From NCBI RefSeq assembly GCF_036245475.1, contig NZ_BTPM01000001.1, positions 992,001 to 1,056,000 of the forward strand: a stretch of DNA of 64,000 nt. Direction: 5' to 3'. The translations under genes were made by a program, and so were the position numbers. Below are positions 48,658 to 56,767 of this stretch, piece after piece. This DNA is from Vibrio sp. 10N (GTDB lineage Bacteria; Pseudomonadota; Gammaproteobacteria; Enterobacterales; Vibrionaceae). The notes under the pieces are model-generated. The model did not search any database. It saw nothing but the letters and a program-made list of their open reading frames with translations, and was not told the DNA's origin. Every line of letters begins with the position of its first letter. Position 1 is the first letter of the stretch.

Positions 48658-49398
48658 ATGGTATTTTCGGTGTTTCAATTCGTAATCACAAGTGTGCTGG
48701 CGATGATTTGTGCCAGAACCATTGGTGTTACAGAAGGGGAAATTCCCGTGCTAGCGGTGATGATCCCCGCATTGTGGATATTGCCTCAGGGTGGTATCGC
48801 TGGCTTGATGCTGTTGGCATCAATGATAGTGTATGGCTTAACCTTACCGCTGCAATCAATCGCTATGTCCGTTGCGGTGTGGATTTTGGTGCCCGTGTTG
48901 ATGGTGGCGTTTTCAAAGCGAAGCAACATTTGGATCGTCAGTATTGTTGGTCTGATTGTGCTGACACTCAATGTCGGCATTATGCTGACTCAATCTGCTG
49001 GTAAACTTGGTGGCACCCCTATGGTGACGTTAGTCCAAGCGTTTGCAGTCTTTGTGGCTTGGTTTGCGGCTAAAAACTGGAAAGGCTCTACGGAGCACAG
49101 TTGGTGGTCACTGTTTCTGATCTTGCCTTTGTGGGCTGCGGGTTTGCCTTACGCTGCATTAATGGCGCTGTGCATGACCGGTATGCTGGCCTCAATGGAA
49201 AGTCTTGGCAGACTCACCAGTTTTAAATGGAACAAGTTATTGTGTTGGACATTGCCCAGCGTAGGATTTGCGGCGCTTGTGGTGGTACCCACTATCGATG
49301 TGCCTAAACCTGTGTTTGTTGTTTGGCTCTGTTTGCTCGGTACCGCCTGGATCACCGATTACATCCTCAACATCGAAGACGAGCAGCAACAAGTGTAA
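48658..49398 (+). CDS. Polytopic inner-membrane protein of unknown function
   Basis: A 246-residue very hydrophobic protein with about eight membrane segments (for example VFSVFQFVITSVLAMICA, LMLLASMIVYGLTLPL, WSLFLILPLWAAGLPYAALM). GGGGGAG precedes the ATG. It lies between atl and ffs. I see no transporter signature or enzyme motif. A terminator-like hairpin follows. Confidence 0.8.
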   Translation: MVFSVFQFVITSVLAMICARTIGVTEGEIPVLAVMIPALWILPQGGIAGLMLLASMIVYGLTLPLQSIAMSVAVWILVPVLMVAFSKRSNIWIVSIVGLIVLTLNVGIMLTQSAGKLGGTPMVTLVQAFAVFVAWFAAKNWKGSTEHSWWSLFLILPLWAAGLPYAALMALCMTGMLASMESLGRLTSFKWNKLLCWTLPSVGFAALVVVPTIDVPKPVFVVWLCLLGTAWITDYILNIEDEQQQV

Positions 49399-49423
49399 CG
49401 TTCCATAGCCCGTACTCTTTCCC

Positions 49424-49467
49424 AAAGCGTCCAAGCCTGCTTCAAATGCAGGAAAGTTGGGCGCTTT
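49424..49467 (+). terminator. Terminator after the membrane protein gene
   Basis: AAAGCGTCCAAG (from 49424) and GTTGGGCGCTTT (to 49467) form an interrupted stem that continues inside with CTGC/GCAG; GTTT follows. Confidence 0.65.
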
Positions 49468-49520
49468 GTTTAATCTGTAAGCACTTAACAGATAAAGCAA
49501 ACAGTTTTACTCGCAAGCCC

Positions 49521-49549
49521 TTGCAATCATCGCCCCGATACCAGATAAT
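49521..49549 (+). promoter_or_regulatory. Sigma-70 promoter of ffs
   Basis: TTGCAA (49521-49526) and GATAAT (49544-49549) are separated by 17 bases, followed by a GC-rich CCTCCC discriminator typical of stable-RNA promoters. It lies about 55 bases before the mature RNA start. Confidence 0.75.
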
Positions 49550-49603
49550 CCTCCCACGCTTTGCAGCAGTGACCCTTCACCGCGCAACAGCAACAAAATC
49601 TAT

Positions 49604-49711
49604 GGAGGCCCTGGTCCTCCCGCAACAATAGCTCGTGAACTCGGTCAGGTCCGGAAGGAAGCAGCCGCAGCGAGTGACTTGTGTGCCGGGATGTGGCTGG
49701 GGCTTCCACCC
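49604..49711 (+). ncRNA. ffs: 4.5S signal recognition particle RNA
   Basis: About 108 bases folding into one long hairpin. The universally conserved apical motif GGTCAGGTCCGGAAGGAAGC (49643-49662) is present, and GTGTGCCGGGATGTGGCTGG closes the other side. The ends GGAGGCCC and GGGCTTCCACCC pair. Binds Ffh and guides ribosomes to the membrane. The ends are placed by comparison with E. coli and may be off by a few bases. A decayed accessory segment begins just downstream. Confidence 0.95.
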
Positions 49712-49809
49712 ATCTAGCGTTTAGTAATTTGTAATCAACGAGTTATAACGCACCACACCTTTCAAATAGCATAGAAAACGCGACTGGTACTGAACTTAGG
49801 TACTGAGCT

Positions 49810-50451
49810 ATGCGCTATCTCACTCAATCTAGTAATCATTCTTGGACTTTCCGTTTCCAATTTCCTCCGCGTGTTCGTGACTATTTTTATGGTCAATTTG
49901 AATATAAATATTCGTTGGGTAAAGTGACGCCAAGAGAGGCTCGTTCGAAAGCTCTAGAGCTTGAAAAACGGCTTGTTGACGTCATTTGCAGGGTAGAAGA
50001 CGCGATAGATCGACCGTCGTCTTGTGAAGGAAAAGAGCTTGTCACTTGCCAACTGGCCGCCAGAATGAAAGTGGATATGTTCCTAGCTGTAGACGCATAC
50101 AAAAGGGTTTCAGCTTCACAAAAGCTTCAAGGCGCACTGCGAAGGTTGATGTCAGGTGATAACAAGCAGACCCTCTCCTTATCCGCATCCAGAGACCTAC
50201 AGTGCATTCATAAGCTGTATCCAAGCACCACATCACCTGATACAAGAGCCCAGCAAATGTGGGCACTGATTTACGACGAATGTTTGACCTGTCAGGAGTC
50301 CTTTAAGGTTAAAGTGAAAAAGACGCTTGTTCGTCACTATAAATTAATGCTGGAAGCTCGTAAAAGTCTGGAATGTTTCGAGGAGCTTGAGCAACATCCC
50401 CCCTTAAAAAACATTTCGTTTGATACCCCTGCTGACATAGCTACTAGTTGA
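49810..50451 (+). pseudogene. Integrase-like N-terminal fragment (DUF6538-type)
   Basis: A 213-residue frame. Residues 1-50 (MRYLTQSSNHSWTFRFQFPP, then YKYSLGKVTPREARSKALEL) resemble the N-terminal arm-binding region of the tyrosine recombinases that carry DUF6538. The rest is helical and ends without the catalytic Arg-His-Arg-Tyr domain. A diverged copy of its last 125 bases at 52189 reads on past the point where this frame stops, so this gene is probably truncated. Position right after ffs fits an element integrated there. It could still be expressed as a short DNA-binding protein. Confidence 0.6.
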
Positions 50452-50886
50452 GCAAAGAAACAGCATCACTGCTGAATTATTAGACCGAGATATGATCAAG
50501 AGACAGGTATGTTCTCTTTGTCTAGTGAGTACGTGTGATTAGATAAACATACTTTTAATCTACACAGTCTTTGATGAATGTCACCTTTTTAATATATTCG
50601 ACGTACCTCTTTTGGACCACTTATTTGCATTATCAATAAGTTAGTAATAAGAGTGACCATAGTTGCCCCTTTAGGGTATCTATATCCACCTCAAGATATT
50701 CACATGGTGAATATAATTCTCTATTGATAAAAGAGATTGTTAATTGATAGAATTTTAAATAGACATTCAGACTTAACTGTTTGAAGGTTAAAAAATAATT
50801 ATTATGTAAGGCTATTTTTGACCACTTCGTAATGTAGTGGTTTATTTGGCTTAAAATATATCAGATATACATTGGTAATCAATAAT
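50452..50886. other. AT-rich spacer without gene
   Basis: Low-GC sequence with no supported frame. ACCACT and AGTGGT near 50822-50840 form a small hairpin, followed by TTTATTT; it may be a terminator relic. Confidence 0.5.
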
Positions 50887-51621
50887 ATGAAGTTAAAGTA
50901 CTGTGCAGCGTTGGTTTCAATGACGCTTGGTTTAACTGCTTGTGGTGGCGGCGACACAGAGAGTGGTAGTAATAGTGGTAGCGTTTCTTTAGTAAATTCT
51001 GGATACGGAATATACGTAACAGAGTCGGGCTACAACGTGCAGTTGAGTAAGAATGGTGTACTTCTGCTAAGTCAAAATAATTCAGCTTCATCGACAACAG
51101 GACAAGGGTATCAACATTTTGACATCTCGTCCTCTAGCGCTAATGGAGTAATTAACTTTATTACTAACAACGGTGTTCTTGAAGCTAACCTGTCGTTGGT
51201 TCAGCTTGGTAAAGTTAGCTTTGAAATGGTGCCGTTTAAACTCAATATCCCCGATATAGGATTGAATTTGAATGAGCTAGCGGTTTATTACAAGGTTGAA
51301 GAGCCATCTCACTCTATTGATGTTTTAGATAATGAGATTAGTTATATTGGATCTGGATATAGCTTTGAATATATTTCAAGTGGCAACGTTAGATACACCG
51401 ATTCAGATGGGTGTGAGACAGAAGCAAATGTAAAGGAAAGTGGTTTGAGCACCAAACAGGTAGCAATCTTTGATTTGTTCGTAACTGATTCAACATGTGA
51501 GTTTAACCCAAATGCTGTTGGAATGATAACTTATACGGAACAACTAGGTTATGGGGGGATAACACTTACTCATCAACTAAAGGATTCAATTGGGCAGGTT
51601 ACAGCCACTTCGATTCTTTAA
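50887..51621 (+). CDS. Lipoprotein of unknown function in the accessory segment
   Basis: A 244-residue protein with signal peptide and lipobox GLTAC (Cys about 19) followed by GGGDTESGSNSGS, a flexible linker. The rest is beta-rich with many Asn, Ser, Gly and Tyr (VTESGYNVQLSKNGVLLLSQ), and two cysteines, DGCETE and STCEFN, could bridge. The ATG at 50887 is chosen; an upstream TTG adds five residues. No Shine-Dalgarno is visible and the DNA is AT-rich. Probably cargo of the decayed element. Confidence 0.65.
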   Translation: MKLKYCAALVSMTLGLTACGGGDTESGSNSGSVSLVNSGYGIYVTESGYNVQLSKNGVLLLSQNNSASSTTGQGYQHFDISSSSANGVINFITNNGVLEANLSLVQLGKVSFEMVPFKLNIPDIGLNLNELAVYYKVEEPSHSIDVLDNEISYIGSGYSFEYISSGNVRYTDSDGCETEANVKESGLSTKQVAIFDLFVTDSTCEFNPNAVGMITYTEQLGYGGITLTHQLKDSIGQVTATSIL

Positions 51622-51650
51622 CGATATTTATCAGGAATGTATTTAGCTAA

Positions 51651-51800
51651 AGCATAAATTCTCATTTGCCACCTCTGTATTGTCGACTGCTACCTTTACT
51701 ATGTGGTAATGATCTTGCTAACTGCAGTACCAATACGGTATCTGCTAATGAGCTAGGCCATAAAACAGCTAGTGGGCAACTCCATCTTTATTTAAATTAA
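51651..51800 (+). pseudogene. Possible C-terminal remnant of a tyrosine recombinase
   Basis: A short frame without start ends in VSANELGHKTASGQLHLYLN and a stop at 51798-51800. LGHKT-x4-LHLY resembles the LGH...H..Y end of tyrosine recombinases. The preceding 30 codons show no clear catalytic arginine. It lies between the truncated integrase and its duplicated piece, so all three may be remains of one or two integrases. Confidence 0.45.
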
Positions 51801-51844
51801 GATCCCGAGACTTTTTGGATACTGTTTGTTTTGCTTACGATAGG

Positions 51845-51912
51845 TCAAGCATGCTGACAAGTCACGAGCATAACTCACACTATGTCAGCGCTAGTCAGCA
51901 TGCTTGATTTTT
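51845..51912. repeat. Perfect 14-bp inverted repeat with 35-base loop
   Basis: TCAAGCATGCTGAC (51845-51858) and GTCAGCATGCTTGA (51894-51907) are exact reverse complements, followed by TTTTT. The loop contains further TGAC and GTCA words. It could be a terminator with a large loop or a recombination site. Confidence 0.7.
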
Positions 51913-51921
51913 AGATGCGGT

Positions 51922-52098
51922 CTATGAAGAAGATGCGGAACGGTTTTTAAATCGTCTCCACGTTGAGATTGAAACGCCAGCGAGTTCGCATGCTTTAACT
52001 TGCGTTAGTTGATTTATCTCAATGTACTTATCCACTTCTAAACACTTGTCCACTGTTTCTTGAACTTGTTGTTTACCCCTAATGTAAAACGCAGGCAC
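51922..52098 (-). CDS. Possible small helix-turn-helix protein, 58 residues
   Basis: From a GTG at 52098 (GGA five bases upstream) the frame encodes 58 residues: VPAFYIRGKQQVQETVDKCL, then an HTH-like VKACELAGVSISTWRRFKN. The helix-turn-helix is convincing by eye (AxxLAGVSxSTWRR). The frame stays open upstream of the GTG without an ATG, so this may be the end of a decayed longer gene rather than a short one. Confidence 0.35.
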   Translation of the reverse strand: MPAFYIRGKQQVQETVDKCLEVDKYIEINQLTQVKACELAGVSISTWRRFKNRSASSS

Positions 52099-52188
52099 GG
52101 TTCCAATAATTAATTGTCGCTTGTAGAGTATGAGAAGCGATATGAGAGAAGAATAACTAGTGTCTACTGAATCGGTGGCTATTCATGT

Positions 52189-52405
52189 AGACGCTTGTTC
52201 GCCACTATAAATTAATGCTGGAAGCTCGCAACAGTTTGGAATGTTTTGAGGAGTATGAGCAACATCCCCCCTTAAAACAACATTGTTGTTGATACCCACT
52301 ACCGACATAACTACTTTGAAGGCACATGAAAGAAAAGGTAGCACTAGTAAAGTGAGTGCGATTGAAGTGGATATCCGGTGATACTGCAAACAATTCCAAT
52401 GTTCA
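52189..52405 (+). pseudogene. Diverged partial copy of the integrase-like gene
   Basis: Bases 52189-52318 match 50321-50445 at about nine in ten positions over the first 90 bases, including VRHYKLMLEAR and EQHPPLK. An insertion shifts the frame after PLK. In the restored frame the copy continues past the point where the first copy stops (PTTDITTLKAHERKGSTSKV) before meeting a stop. Clear remnant, not expressed as a whole. Confidence 0.75.
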
Positions 52406-53056
52406 AGTACCTAGGTCAGGGAAACTCAAGCCGAAAGAGAGCGTAGGGAAATGTTTTGGGGATTAGTGAGCAAACATTCTGCGAGATAGCTCCAGAGAAT
52501 TTAGAAACACTAAGGTATTAAGTGGGTGGGTCAGCTTTAGCTCGATGACAATACCGATAAGTGGTTTAACCTTAAACAAGTGTTGGCCGTGATGAAGCAG
52601 TATCCAGATATTACTATCTTTATGATATATAGATCCCTTTACGTCAGAAACCATTAAAGGATTGTCATTGCCACCTGATTAAAACTACTCTTGTACAATA
52701 CGGTATTATTTATTGAAATAATTTCCATGTTTAACACTTAGATTAAGTTAACAAATAAATGATTTGCTTTGTAACTAATATAGGGGATATGGATAAAAAG
52801 GAAAACGCGCTATGGATTATATTCGACTTAATCTTCAATACGATCAATTTTTCAAATTCCATTAAAATTATTTGTTCAAAAATAACGTAATATTATTCTG
52901 GTAAATTAGTAACAAGTCTTAAGAAATTGCATGTTTAATCTAGCCCGCATAGAAATTACAACCCTTACTAATAATCAATGTCGCATTGCCATACTAATTC
53001 TGACCGTGAATTTTTCACATAAATTAAACGCTTAACAGCACATACAGAGGCATATT
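52406..53056. other. Decayed, AT-rich sequence before the serine protease gene
   Basis: No intact gene. A short frame around 52545-52656 (DKWFNLKQVLAVMKQYPDIT) looks coding but lacks start and context. The last 300 bases are very AT-rich and hold the protease promoter; no site stands out. Confidence 0.5.
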
Positions 53057-54868
53057 ATGAAAACTACACTTTCAATGGCAATTGCACTAGCTCTAACTAC
53101 TTCAGTTTCAGTAACAGCAGCAGACGTAGCCCCAATGATTGGCGGCGAGTTTGTGGAACCTGTTCCAGAGCACGAGTACGATGACTCGCTTCTGCACCTT
53201 CGAGTGCATTACGATGAAAATGGCTACACCTACACCATCTACTGCGGTGCAGGTGTTATCGGCGGTAAATGGTTAGTAACTGCGGAACACTGTCTTGACG
53301 ACAGTAACGGCACGGTCACTCTGACACAAAGTCATGACCGTAACAATTACGACAAGCAGTCGTTCCACAACGTTACTCACCACACCACTCGAAATCCTCA
53401 GCGCTTCGCTGAGCGTCTTGAGTACTTACAGGCGTATTACCAACATTATACTCCTACCGATGACACGTACGGCAAACCGGTTTACCGCAAGCATGAAGAA
53501 CAGATCACTGATGAGTATATCCAAGAGGTACTTTCTTTACCTTCAGATACCATTATCGGCAGTAATCTTCACGGCGAAACGGACCACCGCGGTGGCTATG
53601 TTGACAATTGGACGGACCTTGCGATTCTAGAGTTGGAGTCATCAATAACACATAAAAACTCTTCAGCTATTGGGTTTTTACGTGACAACAACTTTAACGA
53701 AACAATCGTAAAAGGCAGTGAATTTACCTTCCAAGGATGGGGACAGGACGGCGATGGACGCACCCCTCGATACATCCAACAAGGTGATTTCAAGTTTTAC
53801 AGAAGTGATCTTCAAGCTCATTATTTCCGTGATCGTTGTGATGAAGAGTTTGTCACAAACTGTGACATTACTTATGAACCAACGTTTTCACTTCAAAATA
53901 AAGGCGACAACTTGATGAGCGTGCTACCAGGGGACTCTGGCACACCACTCAAGCGCGATCACACGTTCTATGGAGTAGCGTCATTCGTTAGCCGTGGTAG
54001 TTCAGTCAAAACTGCAGATTCGAACTTTTATGAGTTCGGCCCGCACAAAGACTTTATTTTGGACACAATCAACACGGTTGTGACCCCAAATCTACCGGTT
54101 ATCGATGTACCTGCAACAGGCTTTGGTGAAACTATTCATTACAACATCCAAAACCTAACGCACAATGATGCCACACTCAATCTAGTTGAGACCGGCACCA
54201 TCATTGCAGATGGCTTCGCTCGTATTGAACACTCTTGTGGAAACACACTGAGCTCGTTCGAGCAGTGCCTTGTTGACATTGAAGTACTTTCGGCAAACGA
54301 CGGTTATTTCAACTACGACGGCGAACATTCGTTCGAAGTAGCTGAAATCAACGGAGAAGCAAGAACTATCACACTTGATATTCCTGCTTCTGACGTAACA
54401 CCGATTGTTGAAGGCGACACAATTACTAAAGATGGTATGGAAGTAACTTTCCAAAGCATCAATAGTAATATCGAGGTGGTTAAAACTGACAATGACATGG
54501 TCATTCAGTTCTACCTATCCGATGTCATCAATATGGACAACGTGAACGTTTCACAACAAACGGGCGGTATTTACAACGCGAATGGCAATATGCTAAACAC
54601 GTGTGAAACCAACCCTGTGAATAAGGAATTTGTTCAATGTAACTTCGCAATCTCTGAGCTTACTCAAACTGATTCGACGTTAACCTTCAAACTTGCCGAC
54701 CAAGAAACAATGATCGTTGAAACTACTATTAGCTTCATCACCGATCATGGTACTGACGGTAATGCAAACTCAGGTTTAAATGGCGGTTCAGGCGGTGGCT
54801 CAGGCGGCTCATTTGGAATCTTTGGTTTGTTTGTGTTAGGTCTGTTTGGTTTGTACCGTAAGAGATAA
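53057..54868 (+). CDS. Secreted trypsin-like serine protease with GlyGly-CTERM
   Basis: A 603-residue exported protease. Signal peptide 1-21 (TAA), S1 domain about 27-345 with His78 (TAEHC), Asp187 (DLAILELE) and Ser294 (PGDSGTP), a beta-rich middle region, and a C-terminal sorting tail: a Gly/Ser stretch (NGGSGGGSGGS), a hydrophobic helix and RKR. This is the GlyGly-CTERM signal cleaved by rhombosortase on proteins sent through the type II secretion system, as in VesB of V. cholerae. The S1 domain carries an insertion (about 85-175) between the His and Asp motifs. Confidence 0.92.
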   Translation: MKTTLSMAIALALTTSVSVTAADVAPMIGGEFVEPVPEHEYDDSLLHLRVHYDENGYTYTIYCGAGVIGGKWLVTAEHCLDDSNGTVTLTQSHDRNNYDKQSFHNVTHHTTRNPQRFAERLEYLQAYYQHYTPTDDTYGKPVYRKHEEQITDEYIQEVLSLPSDTIIGSNLHGETDHRGGYVDNWTDLAILELESSITHKNSSAIGFLRDNNFNETIVKGSEFTFQGWGQDGDGRTPRYIQQGDFKFYRSDLQAHYFRDRCDEEFVTNCDITYEPTFSLQNKGDNLMSVLPGDSGTPLKRDHTFYGVASFVSRGSSVKTADSNFYEFGPHKDFILDTINTVVTPNLPVIDVPATGFGETIHYNIQNLTHNDATLNLVETGTIIADGFARIEHSCGNTLSSFEQCLVDIEVLSANDGYFNYDGEHSFEVAEINGEARTITLDIPASDVTPIVEGDTITKDGMEVTFQSINSNIEVVKTDNDMVIQFYLSDVINMDNVNVSQQTGGIYNANGNMLNTCETNPVNKEFVQCNFAISELTQTDSTLTFKLADQETMIVETTISFITDHGTDGNANSGLNGGSGGGSGGSFGIFGLFVLGLFGLYRKR

Positions 54869-54895
54869 CCAATACAAAACGATGCCGATAAGTTA

Positions 54896-54929
54896 TGGGG
54901 GATCTGAGCTTGACTCAGCCCCCCATTTT
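54896..54929 (+). terminator. Terminator of the GlyGly-CTERM protease gene
   Basis: TGGGGG, CTGAG, then CTCAG and CCCCCA form a stem with a small internal bulge, followed by TTTT; 27 bases after the stop. Confidence 0.82.
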
Positions 54930-55051
54930 AACTTAGTAAATCAGTTGCTTATCTAGTTTGACATTGTCTAAAATCGTAAGTGCGTCATAAACTCCGCACT
55001 CTAGTTGCCTATCACGAATAATAAGATCAAGTCATCCAATGATGAGGAGAT

Positions 55052-55375
55052 TTGAAATGGGAAAACGACGCACAGATCCAGAGCATCAATCTTTATTTGA
55101 ACAGGGTCGGTGTTCCCTGTTCCGTTCAGTCTGAGATTTCCCACGGGAAGGCGCACTATCAATTTATAGTAAATAAACTGTCGATGACTTTTCAGCAAGC
55201 AAAGGCTCTGGTCCTACGTGTTCGCAAAGGCTATCTGAAAGGTTGGGGCACCATTGAACGGAGATTAAACACTCCTATCTGGGGTAAGGTTTTGCTATCC
55301 AAATCTCATCAAATCAATAAGCGTCAGCGTAATTTTGAGCGTACTGTCTTGGCGTCACTCCACGGTATTTTTTAA
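55052..55375 (+). CDS. Possible small protein, 107 residues
   Basis: The frame from a TTG encodes 107 residues (LNRVGVPCSVQSEISHGKAH, then LVLRVRKGYLKGWGTIERRL). The central region looks protein-like, but the AGGAG is too close to the TTG and the last 62 bases overlap the 3' end of the convergent AraC gene. It may be a genuine short gene, a remnant with a lost 5' end, or chance. I do not recognise it. Confidence 0.35.
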   Translation: MKWENDAQIQSINLYLNRVGVPCSVQSEISHGKAHYQFIVNKLSMTFQQAKALVLRVRKGYLKGWGTIERRLNTPIWGKVLLSKSHQINKRQRNFERTVLASLHGIF

Positions 55376-56324
55376 ACATGCGACTAAAGCTTGTTGTGTT
55401 GGTATAGCCCATTCTTTTTGCGACGGTCTCTAATGGCACACCCAAGACAATTTGCTTTACAGCTTCCCCGGAAAGTACAAACCCTAAGATAGAAGTAAAA
55501 TTTAACCCAGAAGATTGTAGCCGCCGCTGTAGTTGCTGCTCCGAGAGGCCCAAAAGCTGCGATACTTTAGCAAGTGTTGGCAGACCAAAATGTCTAGAGT
55601 AATTAACGACTTCGTAAAGCACTTTCATCTCATCTTGCGGGTCGGGCATGTCGAGATAGCCATCTAAGTCAGCAAAGCTCATTGACAGTTTTTCTGCGGG
55701 CAGTTTGGGCGCTCTATTGCCTTGTAAACGCAAGCGATTCGGCAGCCACACTTCGGTTTTATTGTGTCCCCACTCAATGTGGCACCCAAAATACTCTTCG
55801 TACTTAGCTTTGTTGGTTAGGGAGCCAGGAAGGCAGACTCTGTTGGGCGTAAAGTCTTGCCCTAAGTAATGTTTGAGCACATTGAACATGAAGTTGGCGA
55901 CACGCACGCCATCTTGCGCTTTCGCGTTAGCCGTGATCGAGTCGTTCCTGTAAGTCCATTTGACGATAGGGCCGACAATTTCTCCACCCAAAAAGGCCCC
56001 TGACTGGATACAGGTAATACCGGAGTTAATACGACGAATCGTTGTAGCCAAGTCATGTCCTGCGAAGAACCAGTGACTCAATGACCCTAGCTTGCTGAGG
56101 TCCATTTGTCGAACAAGCGTTAACACTGCATCAGGATCTCCAGTGATGTGCTCAAGGTTTTCGTAAAATTGGTTGAGTACTGAGACCGGAATCAGGTTCA
56201 TATCATACTCCAGTACAGAACGCGGTATGCCGAGTACATCGGATGAAATACCGTAAGTTAGCTGCAGGCGGTCAACTAATCCTTTGATTCCCATTACTCT
56301 TACAAAGTGAACGTTGTGAAACAT
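55314..56324 (-). CDS. AraC family transcriptional regulator
   Basis: A 336-residue regulator: N-terminal arabinose-binding-like domain of the OruR/PchR type (about 10-200) and a C-terminal double helix-turn-helix with LAKVSQLLGLSEQQLQRRL (about 250-268) and the VAKRMGYTNTTSFSRMFKKY motif (about 297-316). The ATG at 56324 has AAGGA seven bases upstream, so the frame to 56360 is not used. Divergent from the YiaW/YiaV-like pair, which it probably controls; effector unknown. Confidence 0.88.
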   Translation of the reverse strand: MFHNVHFVRVMGIKGLVDRLQLTYGISSDVLGIPRSVLEYDMNLIPVSVLNQFYENLEHITGDPDAVLTLVRQMDLSKLGSLSHWFFAGHDLATTIRRINSGITCIQSGAFLGGEIVGPIVKWTYRNDSITANAKAQDGVRVANFMFNVLKHYLGQDFTPNRVCLPGSLTNKAKYEEYFGCHIEWGHNKTEVWLPNRLRLQGNRAPKLPAEKLSMSFADLDGYLDMPDPQDEMKVLYEVVNYSRHFGLPTLAKVSQLLGLSEQQLQRRLQSSGLNFTSILGFVLSGEAVKQIVLGVPLETVAKRMGYTNTTSFSRMFKKYRGVTPRQYAQNYADAY

Positions 56325-56446
56325 GGCATTTCCTTTGGTACTGATTCGATCAAAAATCACTGATTTATGATTGAATCTATCACACTGTAACCAATTGTTT
56401 CATCCTTGTTTACACTTCCGGCTCGATTTATCTATGAGAGCAAGCA

Positions 56447-56767
56447 ATGAGTTTAGTGAGTGTCCCTTTCGTTGGAACGGGGGCAGATACGGCACTTCAC
56501 GTCGTGTCAGCCGTTGTGTTAGTCGCCAGTATTGGTGCTGCGATTTATGGGTTTTGGCGAATCCATGAACTTCCTATCAATAAAGCCCACAGTCGAGACC
56601 ATCACCAGCTTGGGCTGATCACGGCACTCACTTGGATTGGCTTTATCTGGCATTGGGTATGGGTGTTGGCTGTGATTATCGCATTTGTAGATATGGAGAA
56701 AGCCATTATTCGCCTGCGCGATATTTGGAGCAGTGACAGCGAAAAATCGGAGAGTGATGCATGTTAG
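56447..56767 (+). CDS. Small DUF3302-type inner-membrane protein (YiaW/YibI-like)
   Basis: A 106-residue protein with two membrane helices (about 18-37 and 56-80), a cytosolic HELPINKAHSRDHHQ loop between them and an acidic tail. It overlaps the following HlyD-family gene by 7 bases (stop at 56767, start at 56761). The same pair, a small two-helix protein followed by a long HlyD-type protein, is yiaW-yiaV and yibI-yibH in E. coli. Role unknown; probably part of an efflux or envelope system. Confidence 0.78.
   Translation: MSLVSVPFVGTGADTALHVVSAVVLVASIGAAIYGFWRIHELPINKAHSRDHHQLGLITALTWIGFIWHWVWVLAVIIAFVDMEKAIIRLRDIWSSDSEKSESDAC

Noticed and set aside
49527..49709. Short frames over ffs on both strands
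   Set aside because: They overlap the SRP RNA gene, whose conserved loop is unmistakable.
51845..51907. Integron attC site
   Set aside because: The arms lack the RYYYAAC core and the bulged structure of attC sites, and no intI or cassette array is present.
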